From assembly GCF_009870125.1 (NCBI RefSeq), contig NC_046681.1:11855001-11919000 (forward strand): DNA of 64,000 nucleotides, given 5' to 3'. Every line of letters starts with the position of its first letter. Position 1 is the stretch's first letter. The DNA comes from Drosophila pseudoobscura (Eukaryota > Arthropoda > Insecta > Diptera > Drosophilidae). This document shows, piece by piece, positions 44,602-56,329 of the stretch. Made by a program: the position numbers and the translations under genes. The notes beneath the pieces are model-generated. The model had not been told where the DNA came from. It made no database searches and worked only from the letters and a program-made list of their open reading frames with translations.

Positions 44602-47520
44602 GGCACACTCTCAGATACTCCCATACACACATACATATGTATATGTACATACATACGAGTATGTACAGTACCGGGGAAAGAGATGGCGAAAAATGCAAAG
44701 CTCACTAATTCTAACTGCAGCATAAATTAAAGCTCTCATGAATAATAATTCAAGACAGTCCGGGAAAAGGGGAAATAAACTACATACAACAGCAGCAACA
44801 GCGGCAGCAGCAGGGGGCAGAGAGTAGTGAGCAGAATCTGTGGCAGTAGCAACATCAGCAGCAGAAGCAAAACCAAAAGCAGCAGCATCAAAAAGCCACT
44901 TGAGCAAATGCCTCTGTCGTTTGTGTTCCCAAAAACCAAAACTCCAATTAAACTCTGCGATTTTTCTGGGGGTTTATTGAATGAATGGATCCCCCTCTCA
45001 ATCGCAGTAAATTTTATTATACTCAATAAATAATAATAAAACAATAGGACCGCTTTATGGGGGCAGTCTTGGGGCAGGGCTGCTGTATGTTTTCTAACCC
45101 TCAAAAATATACTTATTTCAGGGTTAAAGGCGACCTCTGACGTTATAAGATTGATTCAAAATGATTTATCTTTAAAAAAAAAAATAAAGAAATATAGTAA
45201 ATACTCTCCTCCCGAACGGATATCTTGGCCTTATGGACATATCATACATAGTCTGTATGTATTTATTTATTCCTAAAAAATGGCACTATACATTTTTTTT
45301 ATGAATTAAAATTATTTATACAAGTATTTATAGTCTGTAGTAATACAAATATTAGCTCTAAATCTCTATTGAATTACAAAATAAATACTGAACGTTGCAC
45401 AGTGATAATTATATAAGTGACGGGCTTATGGGGTTTTATTTGTATATCCTTACCGATTCAAAAATCATATTTTCAAGACTATTGTCTTGGTTGCAGTTGG
45501 CAGCAGTTTACTTTTTTGATATCCATTCGGATGCTTTAAATAGTAAGGCAATTAGTTGGCTCAGACGTTGGGGCTAAAGCTTAGGGGGTTTCATTCCTTT
45601 TGCAAGTCGAGAAAATGGCTAGCTCTTGCTGTTTGTTGCCCAAGAAAATGTAAGCCTCTTAGCTGTACAAAAATATTTAAAAAATATACAAAATCATATT
45701 TTTCTATAAGAATCTGTTCCCCGGAACACTGTTCACTAACCCCACCCCCACCCCCCCCCACACGTTCCTTGTGTCGCCAAAAAGCCAACAAAATTTTATA
45801 GCTGTTGTCATTATTTCATGTGCAGTGCCACATAGTCACGCCCCATGCCTTTCGGTCCACAAAACACGCACCCAGCACCATTCCACCCACAAGCAGACAT
45901 ACATACGTTGATCATACGCAGTGTTGTGCTTACAAATTTCAAATGCATGGCACTTTAGTGCAGGAGCAACACCAGCAAGAACCAGAAGCAGGAGCAGGAG
46001 CAGGTCCGTGTCTCTTGCGCCCACGCAGACAGGCAGACAGGCGGCACATACAAGGACAATTTTTCGCATTTTGTTGGTTTTATTTTTGTATATTTATTTA
46101 TATGTTATTCCCCCTGGCTAAACTATGAGTACAAGTGCACACAACACACACACGCACACACACACACTTGTCGGGCACCAGGAACAGGATTGGTCTCGGA
46201 TTGGGGCTAACGCTTCGGCCCGCGCGACTCTGCCTTTACGATATTTTGGCGAACCAATTTAATGGCCAGAATCATTATTATATTTTGCTTTTAAAGTAAA
46301 TACTGGTCACAAAAATATGGAACAAAAATATTGATTTTATTGGAGAGTGTTCAATGAGCGTCGTTTCTGGATGGATGGATATTTTTAATTGAAAGAGTTT
46401 TTGGTAAGTTTGGTAACGCAGGAAACCTGACCGAGGGGCGCTGCCGCATGACGCGCAAGGCATGAAAACCGTACTGTTATTATGAAAAGCAGTATGGAAC
46501 ATCTAAATCGTCTAGTTTCCTATTGGGACGACGGAAATGCCAGTGTATCTACAGCTTCGACCTGCAAAAGTATCTCCTTTCCGGCACTCCTTCAGCTAAT
46601 TGTTAACTTCTGTTGGAACAACAAACCCATTTAGTGAATGTCATAGAAATCCCCACAACAACTGTTCCAGGACATGCAGCCCCAGTCATTACTCAGCCAT
46701 TGGGAGACAAGGACTCGGCATCCGTTGGTGCCTTTGCGGCAGAAAAGTTAATCATACGCTGCTTAAAATTACAAATCACCGCAATCCATGGAGAGGACTT
46801 ACAACGAGATGCTGCTGCTGTTGCTCCTGCTGCTGCTGCAAGGATAATAACAGAGAGACAGCGAGAGGGCCAGCCTGCTGTGCCTGCCCCCCCGTCCGCC
46901 CCGCTGCCTCTTAAGTGTTTTAAACTGCCACCATTTAACGGTAATTATTGCAACACTGTGGCACATTTTAAGTGCTCTCATGGCGCGCAGTTCGCCTCGG
47001 ACTGACTCTCTGATGGTCAACACCTGGACGGCAGCACACCAGCACCTGGCCTGCATAAATTTCCGGCTCAGCATTTTACTTAATCCCGTCTATTTTGCAA
47101 AAGGATTATCAAGGCAACTTTTTAATTCGACGGCGAAGTAGCCCCAGCCCCAGCCCCAGCACCAGTCTCCCATCCTCCCATCCTCATCAACCCATCCTTG
47201 TCGTCGCCAGTCGTGATGTCAGCAGTTTTCTGTGGTGGCCTTTTAATGGGCCTTTCATGCCCCTTTCCTTTCATTATCCAGGACGAGCCCCATCATCAAC
47301 TCTCCTTTTAATGCCCATTGAAGGCCCATTTGATGCGTGGCCAACAAAGCGTGCTCGGGAACTTGCCAACTTTTGCCACCAGCCACCAGGCAGCAGGCAG
47401 CAGGCAGCAGACAGCACTGCAGCAGGCGAGAAGATAATAACTTGAAATGATGGATTAAAGTAGCCGTTAAATTGAAGTCGTACGACTAGGTAAGCGCAGC
47501 AAGGGTCAAGGGTCGAGAGG
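44602..47520. other. Non-coding region
   Basis: Contains CAG/CAGCAG tracts (44785-44885, 46810-46840), C-rich runs (45741-45760), CA tracts (46140-46170) and an A-rich stretch near 45172. No gene is supported. Confidence 0.45.
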
Positions 47521-47811
47521 TCCTTATATCTCTCTGACTTTCCTCTAGGAAGAGTTTTTGTAGGGTTTCAATTGCTCTTCGGTAGAGACGTTTCCCAGAA
47601 ATGTGTACTGTCCATCTTTATGAAAATCGTTTGCTTAAAATGTTTGCCCAAAAATGTTCCTTTTTATTCATATTTATGTACACATGTATGTAGATGTGTA
47701 AATAAAAAATCTGTATTTCCTCCTAGCAAATGATGAGTACGACTATCGTAATAACACTTTCATCAACGGATGTAACCTTCCTCGCTCAGAGGTCGCTGCT
47801 GATGCACAGTG

Positions 47812-48790
47812 CTAGTTTTTGTACATGGCCGTCAGAGAGTCTACATCACAATTTGAACCTGTGACACGAATATAGCGCACGGCTCGCTCCTTGAAGATGC
47901 AGTTTGATTCCGCTATTTCCTGATTATAACTCGATGCCACAGGATGCCAGTGAGTCTGGTCGCAAGAGACATCCAAGTCGATCACTTTGTTATATGCGTG
48001 AGAAATGCGAAATCCAATAAAATTTATTACCAAATTGTTTCTCATCTCGAAGACTGTACGATTTTGGTCATCCTGGAAACGGCGCGCAAGACGTGTCGGC
48101 AACACAACGACACGGTAGGCCAGATTATTTACGGTATCCACTTGACCAATGGCGTTGAATATTTGCTTCGGCTCGAGTAAGCCAGAGGGGCGTACCTCTT
48201 GCACCAGCTGTTGGACAGTCAAAAGCGGGAGACGTACGAGCGCAGCCACCGTCTTGAAGTCCTCGCTCGGATGGTTGTCCCTCCATTTGCATACAGCTCG
48301 AAAGATATCAATTTCGAGGGCCGCCAACTTGTCCCGTCGCAGGAGTTCCTCAAGTGATTCCTTGGACAGCTTTTCGAAGGAATCATTGAGGCATTGAGGC
48401 ATTCTTCAGCCCGTTGGCCCGTTCAGCCCGACATCCAGGATCGTGCACACATTACTGACAGAAATATTCTGCTGCAGGTATTTGTCTATTCCCGTCTCGA
48501 CGGCCTGCAACCCGTAAAGATGTGCCAAATCGAGCACATCGATAATGGTGTCAACGTCCAGTGTGGACAGAGGCATCTTCCCCGAGTAGAGATATCCCAG
48601 GATTAACTTGAAGGCTTCAAGCGGCACCTCCAGCGGAACTTCCCGTTGGTTCGACTCGGCCAAACCGCCGTAGAGCAAAGCGCGGAAGTACTCAGAGCGC
48701 GCCGCCAGAAGGAGACGTCTGGACAGGCAGCCGCTGATCCTCCACCAAGAGCTCCACGTCCGACAAGTGCTCGTTCATGCAGAGGCCGCC
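47812..48790 (-). pseudogene. BTBD9-like pseudogene, copy 4
   Basis: From the 5' end: a frameshifted BTB start (48700-48790, where 'ctggacaggcagccg' replaces the intact reading), an open BTB segment ending at 48406, then a deletion of about 95 bp within the BACK domain (near 48400-48430). After that the BACK and F5/8C domains are open again to the stop at 47812 (SLEELLRRDKLAALEIDIFR, VSCDQTHWHPVASS). The start codon region of the other copies is absent; GC-poor unrelated sequence follows at 48790. At least two frame-disrupting events make a full protein impossible. The F5/8C part is the most diverged of the late copies. Confidence 0.85.
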
Positions 48791-48959
48791 CCCCAAAACC
48801 CATATTTATTTCCTTCTCCGTTTTTTTGTTGTGCCTGGACTTGGTATTTTACGAGCACCCTGTTTCTTTCATGATTTGCTGCGGAAATGACGCAAATAAC
48901 GCAACAAATTTAAGCAACTTAAACAAAATTTTACAAAGTCACAAACAATAGACAAAACG

Positions 48960-51135
48960 CAAAAACACACCTTTCGCTTCGGGTCGGCTTCGGCTTTGGG
49001 TTATTTATGACAATAGGCATGTGTGAGAGACCCGGACCCGACAACAGGATGTTTTATATTATGCCATGCGAAAATAAAGGCAAACACACACGCAGACGTC
49101 CCTGAACACATCCGCCCACGTACGTAGTGTCCTATTTGTCTATTGTTCTTGTTGTTGTAATATTTTGCATAAATTCCATTTATGTTCGAAAGAATGAAGG
49201 GTATGCAGGGACTTGTGAGGGGTATGGCACATAGAGAAAAATATTAAAAAGGTGTGAAACAGTTTTGAGTTGAGTTTTCGGACCCCGTAGGGGGCTAGTT
49301 CCAATATATTCAGAGAATATGTTTATTAGAATATCTCCTGATTAGATCTTAGATTAGATACATCAGATATCTACTCTTAATAAATATAAGTATTTAGAAG
49401 TAACAAAGAAGAGACTTCATTTTCACAAATTCCACTCAAAATATACTTAATTTCAAATTTTGGTTTACAACTAAAATTCCCAACTATTTTCCAGGTCATT
49501 CGCCTAGGCGACCCACCAATTAGACAGTACTTTTTAACCTTTTTGTGTCATTTTGAGAGTGAAATTTAATTGTGCTGCTCATTAATGGCACGTCGCCTGC
49601 CCCGAAAGCCTGCCGCCGGAAATATGTGATTTCCGGCAATAAATACATATTTGTGCCATATTCAGAAAAATGCATACATTACTCATACATATGTATGTAC
49701 ATATATGTGCATATTCAGGTATAATATGTATTTATATCTGCATGTAAATTCTCAATAAATTCCAGGCAGGGAAATACTGAGAAATCCGCACAGATAATTA
49801 CATGATGGAATAGGGGGACAATGCTACTCCAGAATACCATATATTTTCCCACATTCGCATGCAGAAATTTATGAGTTTCAATTGAAATTTATAACTTGAT
49901 TATCACTTTTGCATTTTCTATTTGATGGCAGGGCTTTTTCTCATCCTCATTCGTAGCGCGTATTATGAGGGTCTGAGAGAGCAAACAATCATTTGAGCAT
50001 AAAGCCATAAATCTATGCGCCAATAATAAGGATTCCAAAGGAGTAATACGAAACACACACACACCAACAGAGGGGAAAGAATTTCGAGAATAAGCACAAA
50101 AAAAAAGGGACAAGCGGACATGAGACAGCAGAAAGTCGGAATATTATGTGGAATTAGCGGAAATACACTTTCTTTTGAGAAGAGGGAACTAAGGTAAGGC
50201 GCTCACGCTCATGGAGAAAGTGTCTTAAATATTTGGCTAGAATTAATCATATTTTTGAGAAGATATTTCCATTAATTACCTAGAGAGCAACATACGTATA
50301 CTCTAGAAGTGACTTTAAATCGCACCCGTGGCACCACAAAGCTAATCAACTTTCTTCAGTTAAAGCACGAGTATATGTATAAATCTTTCAATGATAATGG
50401 AGGAATGGGGCGACCGAAGCCGAAGCCGAAGCCAATCAAAGACAAAACAATAAACAGGCATGACAATAAATAAATAAATAAATAAATGCCCAGACAAAGG
50501 ACTCGCAACGGGGACAGCAGGCAGCAGTCAGCAGTCGAGAATGCCAGGAGTCGAAATCGGGCATCAAGAGCCAGGACTTGAGGAGCCCAGAGCCAGTCCA
50601 CTCCCCCCTATAGGAGCCTAGAGTGCGAGAATGAGGTCCTGGCACGCAGCAGCGTTTTGTTTTGCGTGAAAGGATAATGACGCGCCCACTTTCCGCCGCC
50701 CAATACTCTCCTTGCAAAATGCAAACGACAATATTGAAAGGAAAGGAAGGACAGCGCCATAGGGAGAAGGATGGGGCTGGGACCTGGTGCGGGTCCTGGG
50801 TTGTGGTTCAGAAATTGATTGAATGGCGTATTAAATTTAAACCACACACCCACACACACCCAGATACACACACGCACACGCACACGCCGTTCCATAAGTA
50901 AACATTTATCTTTCCTCACCCCCCTCCCCACCCTTTCCACATTTCTCTGTGGGGTTGGGTGTGCGTTTTGCTATGTTTTTTTTTTCGTACCCACTTCAAT
51001 TTAACGGCTACTTAAGTCCATCATTTTGAATATACGTAATACAGAATACCACAGGGAATTCGCGAAATGAAACTAGATGGGGAATAAAGAGAAAGAGTAT
51101 GTACATATGTACATATATATGTGCCTACCGCTAAC
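48960..51135. other. Non-coding region
   Basis: No supported gene; AT-rich with CA repeats near 50841-50885 and (AAAT)n at 50466-50487. Confidence 0.45.
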
Positions 51136-51137
51136 TA

Positions 51138-51500
51138 AAAACGAGGGGGAACGTTGTGAGTTGCTGCGGCGACCGCAACTCTACATCAGTCAGAAGGTGT
51201 CGACGGGCGCTGCGTAGCCACTGCAAATTGATTTCTTACTTTTGGCTATAATAATAATCCGATCTGATTCGGATTGGGCAATCTCATAGATACGGTCATT
51301 CTCTATGATTGTGCGTTTTTAGTTTTCTCGTATCTTCAGATTTTCGTCTTTTGTGGGGGCGGAAGGGGATGGGGCGAAATATCGAACAACATATCGAATA
51401 TCATATGTGACATATCACAGAAGTCTGGATACAAAAAATACATTTTCACCACAAATCTAATATACCCGAATACTTACTCATTTTGAGTATCGGGTATAAA
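51138..51500 (+). mobile_element. Internally deleted DINE-1/INE-1-like copy
   Basis: Starts aacgagggggaacgttgtga and ends gagtatcgggtataaaaa like 5381-6497, but is only about 360 bp because most of the centre is missing. The Tc1-like remnant begins directly after it. Confidence 0.65.
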
Positions 51501-51504
51501 AACA

Positions 51505-51800
51505 TGGGCACAACGGCCGAGTCGCAAAGAAAAAGCCTTTGCTCTCTGAGCACAACCGAAAGATAAGGAAAACAGTTGGCCAGGAGTACTCCAAAAGGAC
51601 CACAGCTGGTGTGATGATGTAATATCCTTAGACGAAAGCAAATCCAAGACTATGGTTTCCCGGAAACCAAATCCTGAGCTGCATAAAAATCACTCAAGAC
51701 CAACAGTGAAACACGGCGGGGGTACCGTTATGATTTTGGGCTGCATTTCGACAAAAATAAGCATGAAATCTGGTGTTCATTGAAGGGGTAATGAATCAAG
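51505..51800 (+). pseudogene. Tc1-like transposase remnant
   Basis: One frame reads WCDDVISLDESKSKTMVSRK, then PTVKHGGGTVMILGCIS and SGVH followed by a stop. The W..V..DES and VKHGG..M..GC.S motifs are those around the second catalytic aspartate of Tc1-family DDE transposases. A few substitutions and stops, loss of the N-terminal DNA-binding part and of the last third show that it is dead. It sits between the DINE-1-like copy and the third copy of the inverted-repeat arm. Confidence 0.7.
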
Positions 51801-51852
51801 AACAGTATCTGAAAATTTCCCCCAGAAAATATACCATTATCCAATTGTTTGT

Positions 51853-52350
51853 TTTTGTAAAGATAATGTTTAATTATATTTGAATACGTTTTACACACTG
51901 GATTCCATTCGGATCCCCTCGCCATACATATGTATCTACCATTAAAGATTGTATCTATGTATGTCCTCGGCAGCCGAGCTGACAGGCTGCACCACAGTGA
52001 ATATGCAGGGACAAGGCTAAGCAAACAGGCAATCGTTGTTCTTATAGCATTTTTTCACAGTGTTATTGCTCTAATAGTTCACTGTAGTTGCAGCTCTTCT
52101 TGTACTCCCTTCACTTGGTTTCCATTAACTGGTTGATTGTCTTTTAAATTTGAATGCTGTGCATTTTATTCATATATGTATGAGTATAAGTATATATAAG
52201 TATAAGTATATATAAGTATATATAAGTATACGGCTACTATGGTCTATATTTCCTGTAGAGTAGAGATGGATACGACTACCTTTCACTATTATTAAAGGAC
52301 GTAACCTTCCCCACTTAGAGGTCGCTGCTGATGCACAAAGTCACAGTGCT
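51853..52350 (-). repeat. Third copy of arm plus BTB 3' flank
   Basis: 51853-52040 matches the right arm (6840-7120) with an internal deletion of roughly 100 bp, and 52041-52350 matches 7121-7385 (ttattgctctaatagttcac and onward). It adds a tataag microsatellite expansion near 52180-52230. It leads straight into BTB pseudogene copy 5, as the original leads into copy 2. Confidence 0.8.
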
Positions 52351-52799
52351 AATTTTCGTACATGGCTTTCAAAGACTGTACATTAGCAGTAGGTACAGTT
52401 CCGATACGAATGTAGCGAACGGGTCGCTCTTCGAATGTTAAGTAATGTGTCGTGTTTCTATGATGACTTTTCGATCCCACACAATTCCAGTGAGTCTGGT
52501 CGCAAGAAACATGCACTTCGAACGTGATGTTATATGAGATATATTGGAAAATAACTTCAATAAAGTTGATTGCGAAAAGGTTTCTCAGCTCGAAGACTGT
52601 ACGATCTTGATCATCCTGGAAACGGTCCGCAAGAGCGCGTCGCCAGAACGAGACGGTGGCCCGGCAGCCGCTGATCCTCCACCAGGAACTCCACGTCCGA
52701 GTGGGGCTCGTTCATGCAGAGGCTGGCCATGTCCGCGACGAAGCTGTCGATCTCGTCGATGTTTTCTACAGTGGTCCCTTGATTTTTCTGGCTGCTCAT
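52349..52799 (-). pseudogene. BTBD9-like pseudogene, copy 5 (internal deletion)
   Basis: The first about 62 codons (MSSQKNQGTTVENIDEIDSF to LVLATRS) are joined directly to the F5/8C region (DRFQDDQDRTVFELRNLF to the TAG at 52349). About 0.68 kb is missing, from the middle of BTB through BACK. The junction is out of frame and yields a stop after six codons. The retained C-terminal part is open and resembles copies 2 and 6. The N-terminal part and 5' flank resemble copy 3. Confidence 0.85.
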
Positions 52800-53076
52800 T
52801 TTCGTCGCTGGATCTTTCTGTGTGGAATGGAAAAATGATGTCTAAACGTGTATTCTTTGTGTTCCATAAACTCACTTTATTTAAATTTCTTGAAAAATGT
52901 ATGCGCACAGATTGTTTTGTTCCTCTTTTTGTGGCGTTTGGCAATTTTTGTGTCAGTTTCTGCTGCTTCTATTTATGCAGGCTTTCAGGTTTCCCTTTCT
53001 TTGACTTCACAAGTCGGCATAGCGGCAGTCGGTGTTTTGCTTCGAGTAACTCTTGAATTTATCGATTGAGTCGATA

Positions 53077-53554
53077 ATAGTGTTGTGTTGCCCATGAGTG
53101 AGTGAACAAAAAAGAGTTGTTCACTTAAGTGAGCAACTGAACATGTTCCTTCCAAGTTGTTCTTTGTTGTTCACTTGTTAATTTTTACTCACTTGTTCTC
53201 TACTCACTTTTGGCTCAGTTTTGCTCCTCAAAGGGCATTTTGCGATCTGGCAGCTTTGCTCATATTTGCGTTTACTTCACACTTTTTGTATAACCGGCAA
53301 AGCTGTTTACTCTTTTGAAAAATTCACTATGTCGCTAATTCGAAAGTATAGTGAAATTCGGAACCATCTGTGCATGAATAGTGAACAACTGAGAGAGCAA
53401 GTCAGCAACTGAGCAAGTGAGCAACTGAGCAAGTGAGCAACTGAGTTACTGAGCAATCTAAGAGAGCAAGTGAGCAATATGAGTGAGTTGACTCACTTAC
53501 TAAAAAAGAACAAGTGAACATGTTCACCAAAATGAGCAATGTTTACCCAACACT
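53077..53554. mobile_element. hAT-like non-autonomous insertion
   Basis: This 478-bp block interrupts a flank that is continuous at 32006-32552. It is bordered by AGTCGATA (53069-53076) and AGTCGCTA (53555-53562), an 8-bp near-duplication of the kind left by hAT elements. Its ends (AGTGTTGTGTTGCCCAT and, reversed, AGTGTTGGGTAAACAT) form an imperfect inverted repeat. The interior is made of 'gagcaactgagcaagtgagc'-type repeats that could fold into hairpins, with no transposase. Confidence 0.55.
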
Positions 53555-53568
53555 AGTCGCTATCGTGC

Positions 53569-53576
53569 TATCGATA
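53569..53576. promoter_or_regulatory. DRE-like motif in the copy 5 flank
   Basis: TATCGATA preserved in the duplicated 5' flank, now separated from the pseudogene start by the 478-bp insertion. Confidence 0.3.
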
Positions 53577-53997
53577 TATATATGTATGTATATTTAACAC
53601 GCCAAACATCGATAGAAATGAGATAGTTTAATGAATATTTATTTTGTTTAAATCAATTAGAATTTCACAAATTACGTGGTAATAGCTTTCATCCGTTTCT
53701 CTGTAGTTTATTTAAAGGCTTATTACGGAGGTTGATCTGCCCGGCAAAATTTATAGACCTACAAAAACACAGTGGGATTCAATGAAACGATGCCGAACGC
53801 ACTGACTGTTGAAATACAAAAGATATTGTTCTCGCTCCGAGACTCTGATAAGAGAGCAGAATCAGCAAATTCTTGGTCCAGCGGCTGTTTTTTTTTATAT
53901 TCATATACTTATTTATTTGCTCTATAATATACACTATACAATTTATATTTAACTTAAATTAACGGACAAGAGTACTGTTGGGAGGGAGGTCACCAAT

Positions 53998-54544
53998 AAT
54001 TATTGCCTTGGACCTGGGCATTGCAGAGCTCTACACCATTGGCTGGATCTATGGCACTGATCGGCTTTGCAAGGACATTGAGTTCATGCTGGGCCGCAAA
54101 GTGGGTCTCTATTGGCGACTCTGCTGGAGCATCTTCACCCCATTGATTATGACTGTAATCCTGATCTACTTCTATGCCACCTATGAGCCCCTGACCTACA
54201 ACGACAAAATCTACCCAGGCTGGGCGTACAGTAAGTGTTCCCTCGAAACACCTTTCACTTGATGGATCACTGATCAATGGTCGCCCTTTGTTTTCCCAGG
54301 CATCGGTTGGACCATCACTGCCTTTGGCATTCTCCAGTTGCCCGTGTGGATGATTGTGGCCATTGTCCGGGATCCGGGCAGAACTTTGGGTGAGAAGATC
54401 ACTGGCGCTTTCACTCCAACGAAAAACTGGGGTCCCCTCGATCCCCTGCTGCGGGAGCAGTATCACAAAGAGATTGACAACGAATTGACCCCGAAGCGGG
54501 GTCAAGGCGTTTGGCCCGCCATCAAGCAGAATATTTTTGGTTAG
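53998..54544 (+). pseudogene. Partial SLC6 duplicate (last two exons)
   Basis: Truncated copy of exons 5 and 6 of the SLC6 gene at 9288-9850, in inverted orientation. The exon 5 part runs from about 53998 to 54230; it is followed by an intact GT-AG intron (54231-54299) and the exon 6 part (54300-54544) with the same stop. The frame is undamaged and near-identical to the parent ([20 protein letters not shown] onward). It lacks the 5' four fifths of the gene, and the parent's polyadenylation site is missing downstream. It cannot make a transporter. Confidence 0.9.
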
Positions 54545-54817
54545 CCGGAGATCTGTACGTATTGAGAGAGCCACCATTGTAAATAGTTTTGTGAATGTAT
54601 ATTTTTTAAGTTGTGAAAAAGTATACTAGAAGATCTTGTATAACTCTTAAGTCTGCCTAAGGGGCCTAAAAGCGCAGCTGATCTAAAATCACTTTCAAAA
54701 TTTCGATCTGGGTGCGCGGCGCACACGATCGCCGGAGTTGAACTATCTCGGGCAGAAATGCTTGATTGATCAAACAATGCTATAAGCATAGTGTACACGA
54801 GAGGTCTACTCGTACCC

Positions 54818-54825
54818 TATCGATA
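54818..54825. promoter_or_regulatory. DRE-like motif upstream of BTB copy 6
   Basis: TATCGATA 248 bp upstream of the copy 6 start, at the position homologous to 8687-8694 in copy 2. Confidence 0.4.
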
Positions 54826-55072
54826 GTAGATAGTGGTGGGATCTCCAATCTTATCTTATCAGCGCGCTCGTTTCCGCACCGATCATTTTTTAGTTGTTCG
54901 ATCTGACTAATCGGTCATGTAAGCAGTACTAAATCTGCGGAGCACCGAATAACATTTAATTGCAATTGTTACAGGTTATTTGAGGAAACAAAAAAAGTGA
55001 GTTTTCGAAACAGAAAGCATTGAAATCTAGACAGCCTCTATCCATTCCACACACAGAAATCTAGCGACGAAA

Positions 55073-56215
55073 ATGAGCAGCCAGGCGAATAAAGATACCT
55101 CGTCGTCCCCGAATTCCACTAATGAATACATTATCGACTACAGCGGCAGCCTCGTCGCGGACATGGCCAGCCTCTGCATGAACGAGCCCTACTCGGACGT
55201 GGAGTTCCTGGTGGAGAATCAGCGGCTGCCGGGCCATCGCAACATTCTGGCGATGCGTTGTGAGTACTTCCGCGCTTTGCTCTACGGCGGTTTGGCCGAG
55301 TCGAACCAACGGGAAGTTCCGCTGGAGGTGCCGCTTGAAGCCTTCAAGTTAATCCTGGGATATCTCTACTCGGGGAAGATGACTCTGTCCACACTGGACG
55401 TTGACACCATTATCGATGTGCTCGATTTGGCCCATCTTTACGGGTTGCAGGCCGTCGAGACGGGAATAGGAAAATACCTGCAGCAGAATCTTTCTGTCAG
55501 TAATGTGTGCACGATCCTGGATGTCGCACGCCGCAACAATCTCAACCAACGGGCTGAAGAATGCCTAGATTTCATCGACTACAATTGCTCCGATATATTA
55601 AAACATGATTCCTTCGCACAACTGTCCAAGGAATCACTTGAGGAACTCCTGCGACGGGACAAGTTGGCGGCTCTCGAAATTGATATCTTTCGAGCTGTAT
55701 GCAAATGGAGGGACAACCATCCGAGCGAGGACTTCAAGACGGTGGCTGCGCTCGTACGTCTCCCGCTTTTGACTGCCCAACAGCTGGTGAAAGAGGTACG
55801 CCCCTCTGGCATATACGAGTTGGGACAGATACTCGACGCCATTGGTCAAGTGGATACCGGAGAGAATCTGCCCTACCGTGTCGTCGTGTTGCCGGGGGAG
55901 GATGTGGCATCAGGGAAACATCTTGCGCGCCGTTTCCAGGATGAGCAAGATCGTACAGTCTTCGAGCTGAGAAACCTTTTCGCAATCAACTTTATTGAAG
56001 TTATTTTCCAATATGGCTCATATAGCATCAGTTTCGAAGTGCATGTTTCTTGCGACCAGACTCACTGGAATTGTGTGGGATCGGAAAGTCTTCATGGAAA
56101 CGCGACACTTAACTTCACATTCGAACAGCGACCCGTTCGCTACATTCGTTTCGGAACTGTACCTACTGGTTCTAAACATTTTATGCATTCTCTGACAGCC
56201 ATGTACAAAAAGTAG
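55073..56215 (+). CDS. BTB-BACK-F5/8C protein (BTBD9-like), copy 6
   Basis: Single exon, 380 residues, the longest of the three intact copies. It starts MSSQANKDTSSSPNS like copy 2. BTB lies at about 28-130, with HRNILAMRCEYFRALL where copies 2 and 3 have HRLVLATRSEYFRALL. BACK is at about 135-245 and F5/8C at about 270-380 (FEVHVSCDQTHWNCVGSESL, RPVRYIRFG). The leader before the ATG (ccacacacagaaatctagcg) resembles that of copy 3. The DINE-1-like element at 56330 begins just after its end. The intact frame in spite of local duplication suggests that it is still selected or very young. Confidence 0.85.
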   Translation: MSSQANKDTSSSPNSTNEYIIDYSGSLVADMASLCMNEPYSDVEFLVENQRLPGHRNILAMRCEYFRALLYGGLAESNQREVPLEVPLEAFKLILGYLYSGKMTLSTLDVDTIIDVLDLAHLYGLQAVETGIGKYLQQNLSVSNVCTILDVARRNNLNQRAEECLDFIDYNCSDILKHDSFAQLSKESLEELLRRDKLAALEIDIFRAVCKWRDNHPSEDFKTVAALVRLPLLTAQQLVKEVRPSGIYELGQILDAIGQVDTGENLPYRVVVLPGEDVASGKHLARRFQDEQDRTVFELRNLFAINFIEVIFQYGSYSISFEVHVSCDQTHWNCVGSESLHGNATLNFTFEQRPVRYIRFGTVPTGSKHFMHSLTAMYKK

Positions 56216-56329
56216 CACTGAAATTTTTCCCATTTCCTGAAAGCAAAATGTGGCACAGTCCCGTTCCTAATCATCGGTAATCTTGTCATCACAAAAGTAA
56301 AAACGGTAGAAAAAAATGATGTTGCTTCC

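Larger units (their letters stand above)
53996..56230 (-). repeat. Inverted segmental duplication of 7385-9850
   Basis: The block holds the SLC6 exon fragments, the intergenic region with its TATCGATA, and the BTB gene, in the reverse orientation to the left copy 44-46 kb away. About 280 bp present at 8893-9172 are absent here (junction near 54657). A 78-bp stretch just before the BTB start (54992-55069) is present here and in the copy 3 leader type, but absent from copy 2. Confidence 0.85.

Noticed and set aside
46300..46500. Possible Tc1-like terminal repeat (ggtcacaaaaatatggaac)
   Set aside because: Only one end resembles such repeats; no partner end or transposase was found nearby.
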